Below, in pieces: positions 35,966 through 44,705 of a stretch of 64,000 bases of DNA. Position 1 is the stretch's first letter, and every line of letters begins with the position of its first letter. The DNA is from CAYFJO01 sp964343305 (GTDB lineage Bacteria; Planctomycetota; Planctomycetia; Pirellulales; Pirellulaceae): the NCBI GenBank assembly GCA_964343305.1, contig CAYFJO010000007.1:1-64000 (forward strand). Reading direction: 5' to 3'. Made by a program: the position numbers and the translations under genes. The notes beneath the pieces are model-generated. The model was not told the origin of the DNA. It made no database searches and saw only the letters and a list, made by a program, of their open reading frames with translations.

Positions 35966-37378
35966 ATGGCAAGAATTCGCGTGACCTATTTGATTGTGCT
36001 GGGAACAATTCTATCGTCTGGTTGCGCGCAGACCATGACCTCAACCAAGAACGTACGGCGATCGCACACGTTCTCTGCTCATCAGCGTAATCAAGGCAAT
36101 GAGGCGGCGGCCGTAGCCAAATCGAAAGCGACGCACACGGTCAAACAAACGTCGTATGAGCCAAAAGACCCGGAAGAACTGCCTTCCGTCGTCCAAGTTG
36201 TCCGTGGCCCGGATGAACATCTGGCGTGTCTGGAACAAGCAGCCATCGCCAACAACCCCACTTTGGCCGAAGCACACGCTAAGGTTCGCGCGGCTCGTGG
36301 CCGTTGGGTTCAAGTGGGTTTGCCAGCGAACCCGGTCGTCGGCTATTCCGGCCAGCAATTGGGAAGTGGCGGCACGGCCGAACAACACGGCTTGCTCATT
36401 GGCCAGGAGTTGATCCACCATCAAAAGCGTTCGTTGAATCGAGCCGTTGCCGATCGCGAATTCCGCAGCGCACAACAGCAGTGGGCTGCTCAACATCAAC
36501 GTGTGCTGACCGATGTCCGAATCGCTTACTACACGTTGCTTGCCGCTCAGCAGCAGGTGGATCTGGCGACCGAGATTGCGGAGATTTCCAAGAAAGCGGC
36601 GAAGATAACGGGGGACTTATTCGACTCAGGCGATGTCGCGAAGTCCGCTAAAATGCAATCGCGCGTGGATGCGGAAACGGCTCAGATCCGGATGGAAAAC
36701 AGCCACAACGAACAACGCGCGGCTTGGCGAAACCTGATGGCGGTGGTTGGCACGCCCGATCAACCGTTGCAACGAATTGCCGCCCAGCTTAGCAATCAAG
36801 TGCCTGATTTGACGTGGCTAGACGTTCGCGACCGGCTCTGGTGCCACAGTCCAGAGATGGCGACCGCGTTGATCGAAATGGAACGTGCCCGGCGTGCCGT
36901 GGATCGTGCACGAGTTGAAAAGCGACCGAATGTTGAATTGGAAGGGGTTCTGCAGGTAGACCACTCAACCAACAGCATCAACACCAACGTGCTCGCGAAA
37001 ATTCCGCTGCCCGTTTTCGATCGAAATCAAGGTGGAGTTCGCGAGGCCACGGCCCAGTTACGGGCTGCCAAGGCGGCCATCGAGTGTGTGGAACTTCGCT
37101 TGCAACAGCGACTGTCCGAGGTCTTTCAACGCTACCAAAACGCTCGCAACCAAGTCGAACGATTTACGCGAGCTGAAGGAATTCTCGAATCGACGGAAGC
37201 GGCTCTGGCCAGCGTCAACGCGCTCTATGCCTCAAGTGATGTCAGCTTTCTGGAGCAACAAGCGGCGCAGCGCGCCTATATCCAAACGAATCTGACGTAC
37301 ATCGCGGCGCTGCGCGAATTGTGGACCGCCGTGGCGGAAATGGACGGCCTGCTGTTGCGCGACAGCCTTGAGAAATGA
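35966..37378 (+). CDS. TolC-family outer-membrane lipoprotein
   Basis: 470 residues with a lipoprotein signal (LIVLGTILSSGC, lipidated Cys near 19). The body has two long helical repeats typical of outer-membrane efflux proteins: NPTLAEAHAKVRAARGRWVQ in the first and SPEMATALIEMERARRAVDR in the second, each followed by a beta-type segment. The glutamine-rich helices fit a periplasmic alpha-barrel. Such proteins form the outer-membrane duct of RND or ABC exporters, for example CzcC for metals. No inner-membrane pump or adaptor is adjacent. It may share a transcript with the membrane protein gene 50 bases downstream. Confidence 0.88.
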   Translation: MARIRVTYLIVLGTILSSGCAQTMTSTKNVRRSHTFSAHQRNQGNEAAAVAKSKATHTVKQTSYEPKDPEELPSVVQVVRGPDEHLACLEQAAIANNPTLAEAHAKVRAARGRWVQVGLPANPVVGYSGQQLGSGGTAEQHGLLIGQELIHHQKRSLNRAVADREFRSAQQQWAAQHQRVLTDVRIAYYTLLAAQQQVDLATEIAEISKKAAKITGDLFDSGDVAKSAKMQSRVDAETAQIRMENSHNEQRAAWRNLMAVVGTPDQPLQRIAAQLSNQVPDLTWLDVRDRLWCHSPEMATALIEMERARRAVDRARVEKRPNVELEGVLQVDHSTNSINTNVLAKIPLPVFDRNQGGVREATAQLRAAKAAIECVELRLQQRLSEVFQRYQNARNQVERFTRAEGILESTEAALASVNALYASSDVSFLEQQAAQRAYIQTNLTYIAALRELWTAVAEMDGLLLRDSLEK

Positions 37379-37428
37379 GAGCGAACGTCCATTGCTGCGT
37401 CGCGTAAGGTCATGATACAACCTTATGG

Positions 37429-38466
37429 ATGGACGCCGCCTCGAAGACCAACGACCTTTCCTTGGGAGATTCTCCTCGCGACGAATCCATGCCGTCGTCA
37501 GCGAAGAAGATGGGTGGCGAAACGAATCCTGAAGCGATCGAGCCCTTGCCCGACAAGCCGTTTCGCACGGGTGTGGTGTCGTTCTTGTTCGACCCGGAAT
37601 CGGGTTTGCGATGGCTGTTTCTTTGTGTGACGGGCTACGTAATACAAGTGCTGGTCATCTATACACTGCACTTCAGCTCGAGCGATTCTGCCGGGCAGAT
37701 TGCCGCCGTTTTGCTAATCATGCTGCTCAGCACTGTGGGCATTTCCTTTGTTGTGCTCGCTTCGGCGTGCTTTCTGGCCATCGTTGAGGATACGGCCAAT
37801 GGTTTGAAGAAAGTCGAGAACTGGCCGGACGTCAACTTCACCGAATGGGCGCTCGACTCGTTCTATGTCATCAACGCGTCATTCATGTCGTTTATGCCCG
37901 GCTGTTTGTTTGGTCAGGTATTCGTGTGCCTGGGATTGGGGATGGAGAGCGCACTGGTGACGGGCGCAGCGTCGATGTTCGTTTTCTTTCCGCCTGTGCT
38001 GCTCGCGAGTGTTCAGTATGGCTCGTCGTTCTATCCAGGCGCGTCGAACGTTTGGTATAGCATGCGCGGACAATGGAAGTCTTGGAAACAATTCTATTGG
38101 ATGGCGATGGTTTTGGGCGCGGGCTGTTTTTTGGCTCACCTGTTAAGTTGGACGGGGTGGATGATTCTGGGCACGATCGGTTCCGTTGTAATTGTCACAT
38201 TGACGATGATCTATTTCCGATTGCTCGGTCGGTTGTCGCGCATTATTGACGAAAAAGACGTTCACAAGAAAACGGATTTGGAAGACGCCACCGCGCGTGA
38301 AGAAGACGAAGATGCTGCCCAATCGAACGAAGCGGCGAAAACGCCGGACGAGGAGTCACGTGTCGCGTCGTCAACAGCGAAGGCTCGGCAAACGGCCCCA
38401 CCGCGTAGTGATCTGGATCTGAACAGCAAAGAATGGGACGCCAACACATGGTCCGACTTGCCTTGA
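37429..38466 (+). CDS. Polytopic membrane protein of unknown function
   Basis: 345 residues with about six transmembrane segments: WLFLCVTGYVIQVLVIYTL, IAAVLLIMLLSTVGISFVVL, SFMPGCLFGQVFVCLGLG, MFVFFPPVLLAS, WMAMVLGAGCFLAHLL and MILGTIGSVVIVTLTMIYF. Both tails are long, charged and probably disordered and cytoplasmic; the last 70 residues are rich in Glu, Asp, Lys and Ala. I do not recognise the family. The gene overlaps the next one by 19 bases, which suggests coupling, but the two products have no obvious link. Confidence 0.75.
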   Translation: MDAASKTNDLSLGDSPRDESMPSSAKKMGGETNPEAIEPLPDKPFRTGVVSFLFDPESGLRWLFLCVTGYVIQVLVIYTLHFSSSDSAGQIAAVLLIMLLSTVGISFVVLASACFLAIVEDTANGLKKVENWPDVNFTEWALDSFYVINASFMSFMPGCLFGQVFVCLGLGMESALVTGAASMFVFFPPVLLASVQYGSSFYPGASNVWYSMRGQWKSWKQFYWMAMVLGAGCFLAHLLSWTGWMILGTIGSVVIVTLTMIYFRLLGRLSRIIDEKDVHKKTDLEDATAREEDEDAAQSNEAAKTPDEESRVASSTAKARQTAPPRSDLDLNSKEWDANTWSDLP

Positions 38467-39377
38467 TTCATGGCGCTGCCCTTGGCGGCGATCTGGCCAG
38501 CGTTCAAAACCGTTTAACTGGCGGACAAATCGTCGCTGTGGTCGACGACGATGTGCCACGAGCAAACTCGATGGCGGAATCCATTGATGCAACGCTCGCG
38601 GTCGATTCCGTGGACCAACTTCTTCAAGAAAACCACGACGCCTTCGACGGGGCGTGCCTGATGCAGTCGAACGCTGGAATCGCACGTCAAATCATTCAGG
38701 CTGGTAAACATTTACTTGTGCAGTCGCCCATCGCGCCGTCCACGGGTGAAGCTGATCAATTGATCTCCGCCTGCAACGACCAAGTCTGCTTGATGGTTGG
38801 TCAAGACGCTCGATTCGATCCGTCGATCCAAGTTGTCCGGCAAAGCATCGACGCCGGACAAATCGGTGAACCGGGACTACTGCGAATTCATCATTGGGAC
38901 GGCACCTCGTCGCCAAGGTGTGACACACTGGAGCGCATCATTCGAGAGATCGATCTAGCGAATTGGATGTTCGGTCATCTGCCGAACTACGTTTATACGA
39001 TCGGACGCCGCGAGAGCAATGGCCGGCCGGAATACATTCAAGTCCACCTTGGCTACGGTGAAGGAATGGCACTGATCGACTACGCAACCTTGCCCACGGG
39101 CAACGCGGACTATTATTCGCTGTCCGTGATCGGGTCGACCGGCGCGGCCTACAAAGACGATCACCACAATATGCAGTTGCTCTATCGTGGCGATCATCCG
39201 ACGGCGATCAAAACCGATATCGGCCAGGCGAATGTTTTGGCGCAGCTTCAAGAATTCATCGACTCGATCAACGAGCGACGCGACCCGGCCTCGACCGCGA
39301 AAGACGGTCGTGCCGCGATCCAAGTGGCCGAGGCGACGATCGAATCCATGCAGACCGGTCAAGTGGTGACGTTGTAA
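38448..39377 (+). CDS. Divergent Gfo/Idh/MocA-like protein lacking the EKP motif
   Basis: 309 residues from ATG 38448 (MVRLALIHGAALGGDLASV). The fold order fits Gfo/Idh/MocA: a Rossmann domain, then a mixed sheet domain (GEPGLLRIHHWDG, LLYRGDHPTAIKTD, LQEFIDSINERRDP). Two hallmarks are altered. The dinucleotide loop is GAALGG with no clear GxGxxG, and the EKP segment is replaced by LLVQSPIAPSTGEA. It may have lost catalysis or use a different mechanism. It overlaps the preceding membrane-protein gene and is followed 18 bases later by a more typical family member. Confidence 0.78.
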   Translation: MVRLALIHGAALGGDLASVQNRLTGGQIVAVVDDDVPRANSMAESIDATLAVDSVDQLLQENHDAFDGACLMQSNAGIARQIIQAGKHLLVQSPIAPSTGEADQLISACNDQVCLMVGQDARFDPSIQVVRQSIDAGQIGEPGLLRIHHWDGTSSPRCDTLERIIREIDLANWMFGHLPNYVYTIGRRESNGRPEYIQVHLGYGEGMALIDYATLPTGNADYYSLSVIGSTGAAYKDDHHNMQLLYRGDHPTAIKTDIGQANVLAQLQEFIDSINERRDPASTAKDGRAAIQVAEATIESMQTGQVVTL

Positions 39378-39395
39378 AGTGGATAAACCATAAGC

Positions 39396-40499
39396 ATGAA
39401 TCAGCAAAACTTCCGCGTTGCCGTTCTTAGTGTTGTCAAACATGCCTATCTGCCGCGCGGTGTGGCGTCACACCCGCGATTCGAATTGGTTGTGGTTGCC
39501 GATGACGAGGAACAACCCGCTTGGGTCCACGAGCGAAACGAGAAATTCGCGCGCGAGTATGACATCCCCTACGTTCGCAACGTTGGAGAGGCGATCGAGC
39601 GTTTCGATGTCCAAGTCGCCGTTGTCAGCAGTGAAGCCGAGCGGCATTGCGACCTCAGTGTGCGAGCGGCCAACGCGGGGCTGCACGTTGTTCAAGACAA
39701 ACCGATGTCGACCAAGTTGTCCGAGTGCGACCGGTTGGTCGAAGCCGTCCAGCGAAACAGCGTCAAGTTCCTGATGTGGAACCGCAACGGATTGCCCGCC
39801 ATCCAGCAAGCTCACGATTTAATTCAAAGCGGCGAGATCGGCGAGTTGCAGGCGATCCATGTTGACTTTTACTTTTCCAAGGACGCTGGCCCGCGCAAAG
39901 GAACGCGCAAGCCAGGCGACCCGCCGATGGATTGGCTCGAAGCGCAAAAAGCCGCGCATGCCGACGGAAGCGACGGGGGCGTGGGCCATCAGCCGATGGG
40001 CGAATTGCAGATCGAAGGCATCTATCCGCTGGCTTACATCCACATGTTGACTGGCGGCGCGGCGGTCCACCGCGTTTTCGCTCGAACCACGGCGCATTTT
40101 CATCAATTGACGGTCGACAACCACGTCGATGACCTGGCCACCGTCACGCTTGAGATGGCGGGCGATGTCGTCGGCTCGCTGTGCATTGGCCGCATTGGCG
40201 CGGCGAGTCACCCCGACATCGGTGAAATCAAAATCCATGCGATCGGGTCCGAGGGATCACTGGTCATTGCGGAAGCGCGTCCCGAAGTCGGCGTTTACTA
40301 TCGCGATCAACCGGCCAAAGAGTTTCGCCACCGGCGAGTCGCCATCGACAACGACTATGTGAACATGGAGTCATTCGCCCAAGCGATCGACAACAACGGC
40401 CCCACGATGCTCGACGCTCACGCCGGCCGAGCAATTGCGGCGACGGTTGAAGCGGCGATCGAGTCCGGGCGTAGCGGCACGCTAGTGGACGTCGTGTAA
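39396..40499 (+). CDS. Gfo/Idh/MocA-family oxidoreductase
   Basis: 367 residues without an export signal, so probably cytoplasmic. The Rossmann domain is followed by VVQDKPMSTKLSECD, where DKP stands for the usual EKP. The second domain contains GEIGELQAIHVDFYFS and the TIM-like substrate segment MGELQIEGIYPLAYIHML. It follows the divergent member by 18 bases, so the two are likely one operon. The 3' end overlaps the convergent Gfo/Idh/MocA gene by 18 bases. The substrate is likely a sugar or cyclitol. Confidence 0.88.
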   Translation: MNQQNFRVAVLSVVKHAYLPRGVASHPRFELVVVADDEEQPAWVHERNEKFAREYDIPYVRNVGEAIERFDVQVAVVSSEAERHCDLSVRAANAGLHVVQDKPMSTKLSECDRLVEAVQRNSVKFLMWNRNGLPAIQQAHDLIQSGEIGELQAIHVDFYFSKDAGPRKGTRKPGDPPMDWLEAQKAAHADGSDGGVGHQPMGELQIEGIYPLAYIHMLTGGAAVHRVFARTTAHFHQLTVDNHVDDLATVTLEMAGDVVGSLCIGRIGAASHPDIGEIKIHAIGSEGSLVIAEARPEVGVYYRDQPAKEFRHRRVAIDNDYVNMESFAQAIDNNGPTMLDAHAGRAIAATVEAAIESGRSGTLVDVV

Positions 40500-41588
40500 T
40501 TCGACCCACTCACCACGTTTGGCGGATGCCACCGCAGCGTCCGTAAACACTTGGACGCGCCAGCCGTCTTCCAGATTGGGATGTTCCAACGAACCACTCG
40601 CCATTTGCTCGCGCATCGCGGGAAAGACGTATTTGGAAAAACGATTTCCAAATCCTGGGTTGTCGATCGATTCTTGCGACTCGATATCTTGGGCGTTTTT
40701 CACGAGCGTGATGCGGCTGTTGATGCGGTCGATGCCAAGCGATGCTTTCGTTCCATGAATCTCCAGTTCGGATGACAAGGCTTTGCGAAACACAGGCGCG
40801 TGCGACAAGACGATCGAGCCGACCGCGCCGCCTTCGAATTGCCAAATGATGTTGGCATAGTCGTACGCCGTTCCTTTGCGCGATGCCGAGACGTCGGCGA
40901 CTTTGTGTTCGTTACCCCAATCGAGCGCTTCGCCGAGATCGATCGCGCCGAGGTCGGGTTTTGGTGGCGAGATGACGTCCGCGTGAGCAAGCACGCGGGT
41001 TGCATTCTGGCCAATGATCCAGCGCACGGCGTCATAGGCATGTGAACCGACGTCGGCGATACTGCCGGCCGCGGACAACTCGGCATCGTCACGCCACGTG
41101 AACGGCATCGCAGTTGGTCGCGGGTTGTGCCAGCGATAGACGATGCCTTTGACTTCGCCGATGGTCCCGTTTTGCACCAGCTCGCGAGCACGAACGAACG
41201 CGGGGACATAGCGTGTCCAATACGGCACGTAGTGTACGAGTTCCGAGTCGCGGTAGGCCGTCCACATTTCGTTGGCTTCGCGCGCGTTGACCCCGATCGG
41301 CTTCTCGCACAGCAGATGTTTGCCTTGTCGAGCACATTCCATCACGGCTTCGTAGTGCAGTGCATCGGGTGTGGCGATCACGACAAAGTTCACGTCCGGA
41401 TGCTCGACCACTTCGCGCCAATCGTGTGTGATCAAACTCGCGCCGTCCTTTTCGGCAGCCGCTTCGAGCCGATCGCGCCGGCGGGCGCACAGTGCGACAA
41501 TTTGAACATCCTCGCACTCCCGCATCTCGTCGCGATAGGGCGTGCCAATGAATCCTGTCGCTCCGATGACACCTACGCCGAATTTCAT
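40482..41588 (-). CDS. Gfo/Idh/MocA-family oxidoreductase
   Basis: 368 residues with standard marks: GVGVIGATGFIGTPYRDEM (dinucleotide loop), HLLCEKPIGVNAREANEM (EKP motif) and SIADVGSHAYDAVRWIIG on the substrate side. No signal peptide. It is convergent with the two family members on the plus strand and runs in the same direction as the MFS transporter and TIM-barrel genes that precede it on the minus strand, which suggests a catabolic unit of uptake, isomerisation and oxidation. A family A palindrome separates it from the transporter gene. Confidence 0.93.
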   Translation of the reverse strand: MKFGVGVIGATGFIGTPYRDEMRECEDVQIVALCARRRDRLEAAAEKDGASLITHDWREVVEHPDVNFVVIATPDALHYEAVMECARQGKHLLCEKPIGVNAREANEMWTAYRDSELVHYVPYWTRYVPAFVRARELVQNGTIGEVKGIVYRWHNPRPTAMPFTWRDDAELSAAGSIADVGSHAYDAVRWIIGQNATRVLAHADVISPPKPDLGAIDLGEALDWGNEHKVADVSASRKGTAYDYANIIWQFEGGAVGSIVLSHAPVFRKALSSELEIHGTKASLGIDRINSRITLVKNAQDIESQESIDNPGFGNRFSKYVFPAMREQMASGSLEHPNLEDGWRVQVFTDAAVASAKRGEWVELHDVH

Positions 41589-41603
41589 TTCGATCCTCGC
41601 TTC

Positions 41604-41637
41604 AAACTTCCGAAGTCTCCGAAGACTTCGGAAGTTT
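41604..41637. repeat. Palindromic element, family A copy 4
   Basis: Arms AAACTTCCGAAGTC (41604-41617) and GACTTCGGAAGTTT (41624-41637) are perfect over 14 bases with a 6-base loop TCCGAA. It fills most of the 59-base gap between the MFS transporter stop and the oxidoreductase start, so it could affect expression of the second gene. Confidence 0.85.
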
Positions 41638-41647
41638 CAATTCACAG

Positions 41648-43033
41648 CTAGTCTTCCAACTCCGTCGATTCGGAAACTGGGGCGAACCAGATGACAATCA
41701 ACCCCACCGCGTAAACCAATCCACAGATCTGTCCCACGGTCGTGTAACTGCCCTTGAGCCACGCCTTCAACATGAACGCACTGGCCAGCACGCCGATCGT
41801 TGTCAGGATGCGGCCGAAATTGAAACTGACACCCGCGCCAGTCGAACGCACGCGCGTCGGGAACAACTCAGGCAAACAAAGCGGTAACCAGCCAAAAAAG
41901 AACCCGCTAAAAAATCCCAGCAGCCCCATCCAGATTTTGAATCCCTCGTCGGTCGGCGAGTCGAGTCGAAACAGAAACTGCGTACAAACAAGCGCGCACA
42001 AACACAAGATGAAATAAAACCGCCGCCGTCCCAACAACATCGCGACTGCTCCGCCGAGCAAACTACTGATCGAACCGGGAAGTGATCGATAGATGACCGA
42101 CCAGGACTTTAGCGTCGGGTCCTGCTTCTTCGTTTCCTCCGTTTCGTTGTGTTCCTCGGACTTCGACGTCTCGGCGTTTTCGCTGGCCCAGGCCGTTGCC
42201 CAGTTGCTGACGCCCCAGCCGCCGAACAGCGGCACTGCTCCCAGCAAGATGCCGATTACCGTGACCTTCAGCAGCGGCGGTCGAAACACTTCGCTCATGC
42301 CAACCGCCAATCGAGGTTTCTCATTTTCTTCCGATCTTTCACGCAGCGCCAGCCATCGCGGAGACTCCGGAACACAAAACCAGGCAAACACGCCGAGCAC
42401 GGCCGGGGCCAGCCCAAACAACATCGTCCATCGCCAAGTCTCCGGCGTCACGTGAATGTAAAGCGTCATCGTGGCGAACAGCAGAATCCCCACGTTCGCA
42501 GCCGTCCCGATCGCACCGGCCAAAAACGGCCGCGAGATGTTCGGCCAAGCTTCCGAGACAAGAGCGATCCCGTTAGGCCACATGCCGCCGATTCCCATGC
42601 AAGTCAAAAATCGCAACAGGAACAGTTCTTCGGGCGTTCGCGCGAACCACGTCAGTCCGGCGAACAGCGAGTAGCAGAGAATGCTCATCGCCATCGCCTT
42701 GGATCGTCCGATCCGATCGCCAACCCAGCCGAACAAATAACCGCCCGTCGCCGCTCCCATCAAAAACGCGCACACCAGAAACCCAAACCATTGGCCAATC
42801 TCGCCTTTGGTCACTTCGCCGCCGTCCGCATTTTCGATCAGCAGTGTCGAGGCCGCGTTGTGCATCACCAGCGACGTAACGGCCATTTGCATCCCGGCAA
42901 ACATCCAACCAAGGAATGCAGTGATTAACACCAGCACACACCCAGCGAACGTCAGTGCCTGCACATCGACGGCGGGACTTTCAGGAGGAGTTTCCGGCGA
43001 TTCGTGGGGATTGGTTTCAGAGTCTGGTGACAT
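41648..43033 (-). CDS. MFS transporter (sugar/acid porter type)
   Basis: About 461 residues with 12 membrane segments. GYLFGWVGDRIGRSKAMAM is the conserved loop between segments 2 and 3, and ELFPTRVRSTGAGVSFNFGR is the typical segment after helix 10 in sugar and aromatic-acid porters. The central loop is long and very acidic (NAETSKSEEHNETEETKKQD). ATG 43033 starts just before a polar cytoplasmic tail. Upstream on the same strand, about 30 bases away, is a TIM-barrel isomerase gene, so the transporter probably imports its substrate. Confidence 0.87.
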   Translation of the reverse strand: MSPDSETNPHESPETPPESPAVDVQALTFAGCVLVLITAFLGWMFAGMQMAVTSLVMHNAASTLLIENADGGEVTKGEIGQWFGFLVCAFLMGAATGGYLFGWVGDRIGRSKAMAMSILCYSLFAGLTWFARTPEELFLLRFLTCMGIGGMWPNGIALVSEAWPNISRPFLAGAIGTAANVGILLFATMTLYIHVTPETWRWTMLFGLAPAVLGVFAWFCVPESPRWLALRERSEENEKPRLAVGMSEVFRPPLLKVTVIGILLGAVPLFGGWGVSNWATAWASENAETSKSEEHNETEETKKQDPTLKSWSVIYRSLPGSISSLLGGAVAMLLGRRRFYFILCLCALVCTQFLFRLDSPTDEGFKIWMGLLGFFSGFFFGWLPLCLPELFPTRVRSTGAGVSFNFGRILTTIGVLASAFMLKAWLKGSYTTVGQICGLVYAVGLIVIWFAPVSESTELED

Positions 43034-43062
43034 GCTTTTACTTTTTCTCGCCGATGGAACCG

Positions 43063-43887
43063 TTACAGCCAAGGCCGGACAAACTCAGCACAGCGTTGGG
43101 CAAACACTTTTGCATCGGCGAGCGTTTGGATGCCTTGGGCCTGGTGAATTGTGAAGTAACCATCGTACTCGATTTCGCGCAGCCCTTGGAAAACGGGGTC
43201 AAAGTCAACACCGCCCGTCTCCCACAAATTCAGATGATGAAATCGCACGTCACCTCCGCAATACGTCGGCAGCGAAACGGGTCCATCGGGATCGAGCCGA
43301 TGATTTTGTACGTAGACGTTCATCAGAAATGGCTGCAACCCGCGGAGCGTGTCGACCTCGTACGATTGGCCGCACAGCATCAGGTTTGCCGGTTCGTAGA
43401 TCAAGCCAAAATTGGAACGATCGATTTTTGCCAGCACCTCGAGCATCGGCCCGACTTCTTCGAACAGCGACGTCGTGTGGCACTGGTGTACGAGTCGGAT
43501 GCCGCGCTCGGCGGCCTGGTCCGCGGCGTCACGAGCAAAGCCGATGTCTTCGTCCTTTTTCATGCAAACACGGATCAAATCACAACCCAGCGCGTCGGCC
43601 ACGTTCAAGCTGGGGCCGATGTCGCGCAAGCTGTCGGGACCTCGATCGTTATTCAGCGGCACATTGAAATCTGCCGTGACCATAGAAACGCATAAGGCCG
43701 CGTCGCGAACAACGTCCCGCATCGAACGCAATTCATCCAGCGGCGTTTGCGTTCCGCCAGCGCTGGCTCGCATACAGATGGCTGAGTAACCGGTCTGGGC
43801 CGCAATCGCGACGATTTCTTCGAACGGCAAATGCAGTTTGGTTTTGCATACAGCTTCAGCGATGCGGACTGAGAGGGACAGTTTCAT
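43063..43887 (-). CDS. Sugar phosphate isomerase/epimerase-like TIM-barrel protein
   Basis: 274 residues with the AP-endonuclease-2/xylose-isomerase-like barrel: LGCDLIRVCMKKDED, RGIRLVHQCHTTSLFEEV, NFGLIYEPANLMLCGQ and EYDGYFTIHQAQG give the metal-binding His/Glu positions expected of the family. No signal peptide. It is first in a minus-strand run with an MFS transporter and a Gfo/Idh/MocA oxidoreductase, which matches the common inositol- or keto-sugar-degradation pattern. The exact substrate cannot be read from the sequence. Confidence 0.87.
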   Translation of the reverse strand: MKLSLSVRIAEAVCKTKLHLPFEEIVAIAAQTGYSAICMRASAGGTQTPLDELRSMRDVVRDAALCVSMVTADFNVPLNNDRGPDSLRDIGPSLNVADALGCDLIRVCMKKDEDIGFARDAADQAAERGIRLVHQCHTTSLFEEVGPMLEVLAKIDRSNFGLIYEPANLMLCGQSYEVDTLRGLQPFLMNVYVQNHRLDPDGPVSLPTYCGGDVRFHHLNLWETGGVDFDPVFQGLREIEYDGYFTIHQAQGIQTLADAKVFAQRCAEFVRPWL

Positions 43888-44123
43888 GGAAGGTTGGCTA
43901 GATTGGTGAAGACGTCAGTCAAGTGCCTTACCAGAATATCGCACTGGATCGCTTCGGCCTACCAGGTTCTGCCGATTAACGCCTTGGAACGTTGTGCGAG
44001 CTGGTCGATGGTCGGTCAGAATACTGCATCGGTCATCTAGGTATTTGAAATTTCTAGCGTCCTCGTTTATTTTGGTCGTTATTGAGCCACGTCAAATAAC
44101 GCCCTAGGTAGGTAAACGTTCTC

Positions 44124-44705
44124 ATGAAACAGATTCTCCATATCCCCTTTGTACTTTCAATCTTCTTTTGCACAACACTTCTTGGCGACGATAAGTCACC
44201 AACGCCGGGCAAAGACTCGGCCATCGCCAGCGTCACCGGCAAATTGATTTGCGCCCACTGCGACTTCAGTATCGGCGACACGTGCTGTTCGGGCATCCAA
44301 ATCGAAGATGTAGTGTTCGTGTTATCTGGTGAGGCGGACGACGAACTGCTCGACCTGCGACTCAACGGTATCGGGGCACGTGTCATCGGAACACTGACGG
44401 CCAAAGATGGCTACCTTTATCTAAACGGTGTACAGGACAAAAAGGCACCAGCGGATGCGAAAGACCAGTCGTTGATCACGGGAAAAGTAGTCGCGGACGG
44501 CGAGTCGTTCGCATTAGCCAACGGCAAGTCACCGGTACGCATCAAAGGTGACGCGTTAGAATCGCTTGCCAGCCAGAACGGCAAATGGGTTGAGTTGGCG
44601 GGTGCGTTCAATGTCGACCGCAAAGGGCGAATTCAGTTGACGGCAAAGTCTGCAAAACCTGTCGATGGCCCGCCCAAGTTGCCTGTTGGAAAGAAGAAAC
44701 AATGA
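44124..44705 (+). CDS. Secreted cysteine-rich protein, DUF6370-like
   Basis: 193 residues with a Sec signal peptide (ILHIPFVLSIFFCTTLLG). VTGKLICAHCDFSIGDTCC carries a CxxC plus CC group, similar to the CxxC-x-C patterns of DUF6370-like planctomycete proteins, and sits in what looks like an OB-fold. A second similar domain without cysteines follows (LITGKVVADGESFALANGK). Metal binding is plausible but not shown. Its stop overlaps the start of the next gene by four bases (ATGA), so the two are translationally coupled. Confidence 0.7.
   Translation: MKQILHIPFVLSIFFCTTLLGDDKSPTPGKDSAIASVTGKLICAHCDFSIGDTCCSGIQIEDVVFVLSGEADDELLDLRLNGIGARVIGTLTAKDGYLYLNGVQDKKAPADAKDQSLITGKVVADGESFALANGKSPVRIKGDALESLASQNGKWVELAGAFNVDRKGRIQLTAKSAKPVDGPPKLPVGKKKQ

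Noticed and set aside
42149..42928. Plus-strand open frame of about 260 codons opposite the MFS transporter
   Set aside because: Arg/Gln/His-rich composition typical of antisense reading through a membrane protein gene.
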